From positions 1-64,000 of the forward strand of contig JBBRVW010000004.1 in NCBI GenBank assembly GCA_038246545.1: a stretch of DNA of 64,000 nucleotides, in the 5' to 3' direction. The notes below the pieces were generated by a model. It did no database searches, had not been told where the DNA came from, and saw only the letters and a list, made by a program, of their open reading frames with translations. Source of the DNA: JBBRVW01 sp038246545. GTDB taxonomy: Bacteria > Actinomycetota > Actinomycetes > JACCUZ01. A program made the position numbers and the translations under genes. Positions 58,928 through 64,000 of the stretch are shown one piece after another. Positions within the stretch are counted from its first letter, which is position 1. Each line of letters opens with the position of its first letter.

Positions 58928-60652
58928 TCAGGAGCCGCCGTCAGTGACCGAGCAGACCGCCGAGCAGGCCCTCTTCGTGGGCGTCGGCGTCGGCGTCCCC
59001 GACCCGGTGAGCCCGCCCACGACGCCCCCGACGGTGCCGGTGACGGTGCCGACCGTCCCCGTCACGGTCCCGACCGGGTCGGAGACGGCGCCGTCGACGG
59101 TGCCCGTGACCGTCCCGACCGGGTCCGCGACGACGCCGCCGACCGTCCCGGTCACCGTGCCCACCGTGCCGGTCACCGTTCCGGTGACCTTCTCGACAGC
59201 GCCGGTGGCGGTCGCGACGACCGTGGGGGTCGGGTCCTTCGTCGGCGTGCCCGTGCTGGAAGGCGGCGGGCTGGTGGTCGGGCTCGGGCCGGTCCCCTTG
59301 GTCGGTGTGGTCGCCGGGCCGGCGCCTGCGCCGTCCCCCGGGTTCGTCCCGCCGGCGGCCGGCTCGCTGCCCGGACCATCGGATGCTCCGGTAGGACTCG
59401 GTGCGCTGGGAGTCGTGGGTCCGGCCCCGGGCAGGCCCGCCGCGCCGCGGTCGCCCGCGGTCCCGGACGACCGGTCGGCGGCTGGCGCAGCGGGGCTCGC
59501 GCCGTCCGTCGGTGCGGTCGAGACGATCGATGTCGCAGCGTGCGCGGTGGGCACCGACGACGGCAGCGCCATCACCGCCCCGCCGGAGGCGACGGCTCCG
59601 GTGGCCAGGGCGCCGGCGCCGACGACGCGGGCCAGCGTGCTCGCCGGGACCGCGCCGGCGACGAGCGGGACGTCGGCCAGCCAGGCGACCACGCCCTGGG
59701 CCCGGCGCAGCCGCGGGGCGCCGACCGCCACCATGGCGCGGACGACCTGGGGGTCGAACTGCGTCCCGGAGAACCGGATCAGCTCCTGCAGCGCGGCCGC
59801 TCGTGAGACGGGCCGCTTGTACGCGCGGGCGGCGGTCATCACGTCGTACGCGTCGGCGACCGAGACGATCCGGGCACCCAGGCTGATCCGTGACCCAGCC
59901 AGGCCGGTGGGGTAGCCGGTGCCGTCGTAGCGCTCGTGGTGCTGGAGGATGACGTCGGCCCACTCGCCGAGCCAGGGGAGCAGTCCCTCGGCCATCTTCG
60001 CACCGTGCGAGGGGTGCGCGCGCAGCACGGCCCACTCGTCCTCGGTCGGCTTGCCAGGCTTGTTCAGCAGCGTTGCGGGCACCTGCAGCTTGCCGATGTC
60101 GTGCAGGATCGCGGCCCACCGGAGCAGGTCCCGGTCGCGGGCCGGGACGTTCAGCTGCTCGGCCAGCAGGTCGGTGAACATCCGGACGCGTTCGGCGTGG
60201 CCCCGCGTGGGCTTGTCGTGGGCGCTCAGGGCCGCGACCAGGGTGAGGATCTCCCGCGCCACGGCGCCGGGGTCGGCGCCCGCGTCGCGGACCCGCGCCA
60301 GCTGCTCCTCGATCGGGCGCCGCCGGATCGCCTCGCGGGCCACCCTGAGGCGGGACGGGGCACGGTCCGGGAACAGCATGCTGAGGTCGAGCAGGGTGAC
60401 CAGGGGGAGCAGCCGGCGGCCCATCCGGTCGACGAGGACCAGGGACACGGTCGAGACGACCAGCAGGACCGCGAGGTGCCAGGCGCTGTCGACGTGACCC
60501 GTCACCGGTGGCATCAGCCGGTGCGCCGTGTAGGCGGCCGCGAACGACGTCAGCACCGGGCCGAAGAGGACAGCGGCGCGCAGCGCGGTCGCGCCCGAGG
60601 ACCGCCTGAGCCAGCGAGTCGACCCGCCCGTCGTGCGTTCGTCGTCGCCCAT
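58928..60652 (-). CDS. Membrane HD-GYP domain protein with repetitive C-terminal tail
   Basis: The 574-residue protein has two or three membrane segments (residues 24-46, 60-76, 81-94), an HD-GYP phosphohydrolase domain (HAERVRMF, catalytic AAILHDIGKLQVP with His184-Asp185, ILQHHERYDGTGYPTGLAGS with GYP 246-248, VSVADAYDVMTAARAYKRP), and a Pro/Thr/Ser-rich tail from about residue 375 with many copies of TVTGTV. A hydrophobic segment at 320-365 may place the tail outside. HD-GYP domains degrade c-di-GMP in many bacteria. It converges with ilvD. The ATG at 60652 was chosen because the first membrane helix follows it. Confidence 0.88.
   Translation of the reverse strand: MGDDERTTGGSTRWLRRSSGATALRAAVLFGPVLTSFAAAYTAHRLMPPVTGHVDSAWHLAVLLVVSTVSLVLVDRMGRRLLPLVTLLDLSMLFPDRAPSRLRVAREAIRRRPIEEQLARVRDAGADPGAVAREILTLVAALSAHDKPTRGHAERVRMFTDLLAEQLNVPARDRDLLRWAAILHDIGKLQVPATLLNKPGKPTEDEWAVLRAHPSHGAKMAEGLLPWLGEWADVILQHHERYDGTGYPTGLAGSRISLGARIVSVADAYDVMTAARAYKRPVSRAAALQELIRFSGTQFDPQVVRAMVAVGAPRLRRAQGVVAWLADVPLVAGAVPASTLARVVGAGALATGAVASGGAVMALPSSVPTAHAATSIVSTAPTDGASPAAPAADRSSGTAGDRGAAGLPGAGPTTPSAPSPTGASDGPGSEPAAGGTNPGDGAGAGPATTPTKGTGPSPTTSPPPSSTGTPTKDPTPTVVATATGAVEKVTGTVTGTVGTVTGTVGGVVADPVGTVTGTVDGAVSDPVGTVTGTVGTVTGTVGGVVGGLTGSGTPTPTPTKRACSAVCSVTDGGS
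58990..59200 (-). repeat. Degenerate tandem repeats coding for the VTGTV tail of the HD-GYP protein
   Basis: The region consists of short units related to GTGACGGTGCCG and GTCCCGGTCACGG-like sequence that encode TVTGTVG, TVGGVV and DPVGTVTGTV in irregular tandem. A longer unit of the type DPVGTVTGTV occurs twice. Such DNA is prone to slippage in multiples of three. Confidence 0.7.
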
Positions 60653-60869
60653 GCCCCGCCCCAGCCTCGTTGACCGTCCCTTTACCCATCGGCCCGGCTG
60701 CCGGCTGCGGTGATCCGCCGGTCGGGTGAGAATCGCGGCCCGCTGTGGCCGTGCAGGTCGCGGACCCCCCGCCGGCCGGCGGCACCGGGAGAGGTCGGCC
60801 CGGCCCGCGATGCGAGACGGTTCGTGCCACGCGTTGACACCCGTGCGGCGCGGCGAACAGGCTGTGGCC

Positions 60870-60908
60870 GTGCCCCGCCTCGTCGTACTTCGGCGGCGCG
60901 CCGCCTGA
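60870..60908 (+). CDS. ilvB leader peptide (MPRLVVLRRRAA)
   Basis: The frame GTG to TGA encodes twelve residues with consecutive Leu-Val-Val-Leu codons followed by Arg-Arg-Arg-Ala-Ala. This is the composition of branched-chain attenuator peptides in actinobacteria. It ends 22 bases before a rho-independent terminator that precedes ilvB. An in-frame GTG six bases upstream is an alternative start. The last codons contain a 14-base palindrome that could pair differently depending on ribosome position. Confidence 0.7.
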   Translation: MPRLVVLRRRAA

Positions 60909-60930
60909 CGCCCGTCAGCCGAGCGCGCGA

Positions 60931-60967
60931 CCCCTCGCTGTCCGATCCCGGACCGGAGGGGTTTTTT
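60931..60967 (+). terminator. Transcription attenuator before ilvB
   Basis: CCCCTC (60931-60936) pairs with GAGGGG (60956-60961), with an inner TCCG/CGGA stem, and is followed directly by six T residues (60962-60967). It is the only clear hairpin-plus-T-run terminator found in the window. It lies between the leader peptide and the ilvB start, 38 bases before the ATG. Stalling of ribosomes on the Leu/Val codons would be expected to favour an alternative fold and readthrough. Confidence 0.85.
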
Positions 60968-61005
60968 GTTGCACCGAACCACCCGCCACGAGAGAGGTCC
61001 CTCAG

Positions 61006-62811
61006 ATGTCCGAGCAGACCAGCGAGTCGATGTCCGGTGCGCAGAGCATCGTCCGGTCGCTGGAGTCGGCCGGCGTAGACACCGTCTTCGGGATTCCCGG
61101 CGGCGCGATCCTCCCGCTCTACGACCCGCTGATGGACTCGTCGCAGATCCGGCACATCCTGGTCCGGCACGAGCAGGGCGCCGGGCACGCGGCTACCGGC
61201 TACGCCCAGGCGACCGGTCGGGTCGGGGTCTGCATGGCGACCAGCGGTCCGGGCGCGACCAACCTCGTCACGCCCATCGCGGACGCCTACATGGACAGCG
61301 TCCCGATCGTGGCGGTTACCGGCCAGGTGCCGAGCGCATCGATCGGCACCGACGCCTTCCAGGAGGCGGACATCCGGGGCATCACGATGCCGATCACCAA
61401 GCACAACTACCTCGTGACCGACCCGGCAGACATCCCGAGGACCATTGCCGAGGCGTTCCACATCGCCTCGACGGGCCGCCCGGGACCGGTGCTCGTGGAC
61501 ATCGCCAAGGACGCCATGCAGGCGATGACCAGATTCTCGTGGCCGACGACGGTGGACCTGCCCGGCTACCGGCCGGTGACCAAGCCGCACGGCAAGCAGA
61601 TCCGTGAGGCCGCCCGGCTGATCGTCGGGTCGCGCCGCCCGGTGCTCTACGTCGGCGGTGGTGTCCTCAAGGCGCGCGCCTGGGCCGAGCTCCGGGCGCT
61701 TGCGGAGCTCACCGGGATCCCGGTCGTGACGACGCTGATGGCGCGTGGCGCCTTCCCCGACAGCCACCCGCAGCATCTCGGGATGCCCGGCATGCACGGC
61801 ACGGTGGCCGCCGTCACGGCTCTGCAGAAGTCCGACCTGCTCATCAGCCTCGGCGCGAGGTTCGACGACCGCGTCACCGGCAAGCTGGCCAGCTTCGCTC
61901 CCGACGCCAAGGTGATCCACGCCGACATCGACCCTGCCGAGATCTCGAAGAACCGGCTCGCCGACGTGCCCATCGTCGGCGACGCCCGAGAGGTCATCGC
62001 CGACCTCGTCGTCGCGGTGAAGGCCGAGATCGACGTGGGTCACCAGGGCGACTACGAGGGGTGGTGGGCCGAGGTCGACCGGTGGCGCACGACGTACCCG
62101 CTCGGCTACGACCAGCCGGCCGACGGCTCGCTGGCGCCGCAGTACGTCATCGAGCGGCTGGGCGCGATCGCCGGCCCCGACGCGCTCTACGTCGCCGGGG
62201 TGGGGCAGCACCAGATGTGGGCCGCCCAGTTCATCGGCTACGAGAAACCCAACACCTGGCTCAACTCCGGCGGGCTCGGGACGATGGGCTACGCCGTCCC
62301 CGCGGCCATGGGCGCCAAGGCCGGTCGGCCGGACGCCACGGTCTGGGCCATCGACGGTGACGGCTGCTTCCAGATGACCAACCAGGAGCTCGCCACCTGC
62401 GCCATCAACGACATCCCCATCAAGGTCGCCATCATCAACAACGGCAGCCTCGGGATGGTCCGGCAGTGGCAGACGCTGTTCTACAACCAGCGCTACTCCA
62501 ACACCGACCTCGGTGGCTCCGGCCGCAACGCGGCGCAGGCGGGCTCCCGGGGCGAGCACATCCCCGACTTCGTCAAGCTCGCGGACGCCTACGGCTGCAT
62601 CGGGCTGCGCTGCGAGAAGGCCGAGGACGTCGACGCCACCATCGAGCAGGCGATGGCGATCGACGACCGGCCGGTGGTGGTCGACTTCACCGTGCACCAG
62701 GACGCGATGGTGTGGCCGATGGTCCCCGCCGGCACCAGCAACGACGAGATCCAGGTCGCGCGCAACATGGCCCCGCAGTGGGACACCGAGACCGGGGAGA
62801 CACGGTCATGA
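61006..62811 (+). CDS. ilvB: Acetolactate synthase large subunit
   Basis: IlvB makes acetolactate and acetohydroxybutyrate with thiamine diphosphate and FAD, the first common step of Val, Leu and Ile synthesis. The 601-residue protein has VDTVFGIPGGAILPLYDPLM, the catalytic Glu in VRHEQGAGHAATGYA, ATSGPGATNLVTPIADAYMD and the TPP motif AIDGDGCFQMTNQELATCAI. GAGAGG precedes the ATG. Expression is probably controlled by the attenuator upstream. ilvH follows after a 105-base spacer. Confidence 0.97.
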   Translation: MSEQTSESMSGAQSIVRSLESAGVDTVFGIPGGAILPLYDPLMDSSQIRHILVRHEQGAGHAATGYAQATGRVGVCMATSGPGATNLVTPIADAYMDSVPIVAVTGQVPSASIGTDAFQEADIRGITMPITKHNYLVTDPADIPRTIAEAFHIASTGRPGPVLVDIAKDAMQAMTRFSWPTTVDLPGYRPVTKPHGKQIREAARLIVGSRRPVLYVGGGVLKARAWAELRALAELTGIPVVTTLMARGAFPDSHPQHLGMPGMHGTVAAVTALQKSDLLISLGARFDDRVTGKLASFAPDAKVIHADIDPAEISKNRLADVPIVGDAREVIADLVVAVKAEIDVGHQGDYEGWWAEVDRWRTTYPLGYDQPADGSLAPQYVIERLGAIAGPDALYVAGVGQHQMWAAQFIGYEKPNTWLNSGGLGTMGYAVPAAMGAKAGRPDATVWAIDGDGCFQMTNQELATCAINDIPIKVAIINNGSLGMVRQWQTLFYNQRYSNTDLGGSGRNAAQAGSRGEHIPDFVKLADAYGCIGLRCEKAEDVDATIEQAMAIDDRPVVVDFTVHQDAMVWPMVPAGTSNDEIQVARNMAPQWDTETGETRS

Positions 62812-62925
62812 GTTGTCCCCAGGAGATCGCTCCTTCGTCGCAACTTCTTCCCCACGAGATCACTCGCTGCGCTCCCGATCACGCGGGGGCCCCGGAGAAT
62901 GGGCGAGGCCCCGACAATGAGTAGG
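62808..62925 (+). other. ilvB-ilvH spacer with an open frame coupled to both genes
   Basis: An ATG overlapping the ilvB stop (ATGA) opens a 38-codon frame that ends by TAG overlapping the first codons of ilvH. The encoded sequence has no hydrophobic segment or known motif. The DNA holds two copies of GAGATCnCTC 33 bases apart and a GATC-flanked segment (62858-62880). It may be a small translated linker that keeps ribosomes moving into ilvH, or an inserted repeat unit. No clear terminator is present. Confidence 0.35.
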
Positions 62926-63450
62926 CACACGCTGTCGGTGCTGGTCGAGAACAAGCCAGGTGTGCTGGCCCGGATCGCGGGGCTGTTCTCGCGGCGCGGG
63001 TTCAACATCGACTCGCTCGCCGTCGGCCCCACCGAGCACCCCGACATCTCGCGGATGACGATCCTCGTCAACGTGGAGGAGCTCCCGCTCGAGCAGGTGA
63101 CCAAGCAGCTCAACAAGCTGGTCGAGGTCATCAAGATCGTCGAGCTGGAGCAGTCGTCGTCGGTGCAGCGCGAGCTGCTGCTCGTCAAGGTCGCGGCCGA
63201 CAAGTCGACCCGCTCGCACGTCCTCGAGACCGTGCAGCTGTTCCGCGCCAAGGTGGTCGACGTCGCTCCCGACGCCGTGACCATCGAGGCCACCGGTAGC
63301 ACCGACAAGCTCGAGGCGCTGCTGCGCGTCCTCGAGCCCTACGGCGTCCGCGAGCTGGTCCAGTCGGGCATGGTGGCCGTCGGGCGCGGGTCGCGCTCGA
63401 TGGGCGACCGCTCGTCGCGACCGACCAGCGTCACCCCGATCGCCCGCTGA
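62917..63450 (+). CDS. ilvH: Acetolactate synthase small (regulatory) subunit
   Basis: The 177-residue protein has the N-terminal ACT domain (HTLSVLVENKPGVLARIAGL then RRGFNIDSLAVGPTEHPDIS) that binds valine for feedback control, and a complete C-terminal domain (KVAADKSTRSHVLETVQLFR). The ATG at 62917 was preferred to one six codons upstream because GAGG lies eight bases before it, and family members begin with this segment. It belongs to the ilvB-ilvH-ilvC operon. Confidence 0.96.
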   Translation: MSRHTLSVLVENKPGVLARIAGLFSRRGFNIDSLAVGPTEHPDISRMTILVNVEELPLEQVTKQLNKLVEVIKIVELEQSSSVQRELLLVKVAADKSTRSHVLETVQLFRAKVVDVAPDAVTIEATGSTDKLEALLRVLEPYGVRELVQSGMVAVGRGSRSMGDRSSRPTSVTPIAR

Positions 63451-63499
63451 CCGACGTACCGCACATCCCCTTCCGCAGACGCACGAGGAGAAGAGAACC

Positions 63500-64000
63500 G
63501 TGGCCGACCTGTACTACGACGACGACGCCGACCTGTCCGTGATCCAGGGCCGCAACGTGGCCGTCCTGGGCTACGGCAGCCAGGGGCACGCGCACTCCCT
63601 GTCCCTGCGCGACTCCGGCGTCGACGTGCGGGTGGGGCTGCCGGAGGGCTCGAAGGGCCGTGCCAAGGCCGATGCCGAGGGCCTGCGGGTGGTCACGCCG
63701 TACGAGGCGTGCGAGGAGGCGGACCTGGTGATGGTCCTCGCCCCCGACCCGGTGCAGCGCCAGCTGTACACCGAGGCGATCGAGCCGAACCTCGTCGACG
63801 GCGACGCGCTGTTCTTCGGGCACGGCCTGAACATCCGCTACGACCTCATCAAGCCGCCGGCCGGCGTGGACGTGTGCATGGTCGCGCCGAAGGGTCCCGG
63901 GCACCTGGTGCGCCGTCAGTTCGTCGACGGGCGCGGCGTGCCGGTGCTCGTCGCAGTCGAGCAGGACGCCTCCGGCGGCGCGTGGGACCTCGTGAAGTCC
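63500..64000 (+). CDS. ilvC: Ketol-acid reductoisomerase, N-terminal part
   Basis: The first 167 codons are in the window and the rest lies beyond the right edge. The NADP-binding Rossmann domain is clear: VIQGRNVAVLGYGSQGHAHS, RVGLPEGSKGRAKADAEGLR, DLVMVLAPDPVQRQLY and FFGHGLNIRY, then VCMVAPKGPGHLVRRQF. The GTG at 63500 follows GAGGAGAAGAG. It performs the second common step of branched-chain amino-acid synthesis, downstream of IlvB/IlvH. Confidence 0.95.
   Translation, partial: MADLYYDDDADLSVIQGRNVAVLGYGSQGHAHSLSLRDSGVDVRVGLPEGSKGRAKADAEGLRVVTPYEACEEADLVMVLAPDPVQRQLYTEAIEPNLVDGDALFFGHGLNIRYDLIKPPAGVDVCMVAPKGPGHLVRRQFVDGRGVPVLVAVEQDASGGAWDLVKS

Noticed and set aside
60726..60908. A 60-residue protein upstream of ilvB
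   Set aside because: Only the last 12-14 codons look like a leader peptide; the upstream part has the composition of a chance frame.
1..64000. Prophage, insertion sequence, CRISPR array, rRNA or tRNA genes
   Set aside because: No integrase, transposase, phage structural gene, regularly spaced repeats or RNA gene signatures were found. The inverted repeats seen are small and non-coding.

Overview
The window is a 64 kb stretch of chromosome from a high-GC actinomycete. The evidence is uniformly GC-rich codons ending in G or C, frequent GTG starts, ATGA and GTGA stop/start overlaps, and actinobacterial marker genes: FilP/Scy-like coiled coils, the GlgE trehalose-to-glucan pathway, an ilvB leader, and a ligA/gatCAB/ilvBHC gene order. 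From memory, gene order resembles the Streptomyces coelicolor region running from filP/scy through mce-thiolase-meaB, icmA and the glgE cluster to ligA-gatCAB-ilvBNC. The part from 27.7 kb onward also resembles Mycobacterium tuberculosis Rv3039c to Rv3001c in reverse. A genus cannot be fixed from the sequence; a lineage outside Streptomyces and Mycobacterium, such as Geodermatophilales or Frankiales relatives, is plausible. I see no rRNA, tRNA, CRISPR array, prophage or intact insertion sequence.

Layout. 0-5 kb: a truncated P-loop kinase, an isochorismatase-like hydrolase, a flavoprotein remnant, then an AI-2E-type transporter with FilP- and Scy-like coiled-coil proteins. 5-14.3 kb: acyl-CoA metabolism (ccr, methylmalonyl-CoA epimerase, thiolase, meaB, icmA) with a sigma factor and its anchored partner, then a thioredoxin-TPR chaperone. 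14.4-15.1 kb: a tiny membrane peptide and a broken acetyltransferase. 15.2-27.7 kb: glycogen and maltose-1-phosphate metabolism (glgE-treS-mak-glgB operon, divergent glgP, convergent glgX). 27.7-32.7 kb: enoyl-CoA hydratase, two methyltransferases, an acetyltransferase and a GH57 enzyme that match the mycobacterial methylglucose lipopolysaccharide locus without its glycosyltransferase. 32.8-46.3 kb: etfBA, cysteine desulfurase, mnmA, a MetE-like protein, ligA, a GGDEF-EAL protein and gatCAB. 46.3-56.9 kb: accessory genes, including a damaged thioredoxin/CcdA/DUF3179 operon, a PQQ-type sugar dehydrogenase, patatin, a 2-hydroxyacid dehydrogenase, a BNR-repeat/MoaD pair and a PAP2 phosphatase. 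57-64 kb: ilvD, an HD-GYP protein, and the attenuated ilvB-ilvH-ilvC operon, cut by the right edge.

How the genes work together. Ccr, thiolase, epimerase, MeaB and the mutase handle C4/C5 acyl-CoAs. A 19-base dyad is shared (17 of 19 bases) between the ccr and etfBA promoters and overlaps the predicted -10 element in both, which suggests one regulator links this block to electron-transfer flavoprotein supply. The glg block converts trehalose to maltose, maltose-1-phosphate and alpha-glucan, and degrades it again. A GH57 branching-type enzyme lies 13 kb away.

Several genes are interrupted as read here: glgB and a thioredoxin lipoprotein by in-frame TAG codons, a DUF3179 lipoprotein by a one-base frameshift inside a perfect palindrome, and a GNAT gene by a 13-bp tandem duplication plus a one-base insertion. 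These are either real decay or sequence errors; the reads would decide.
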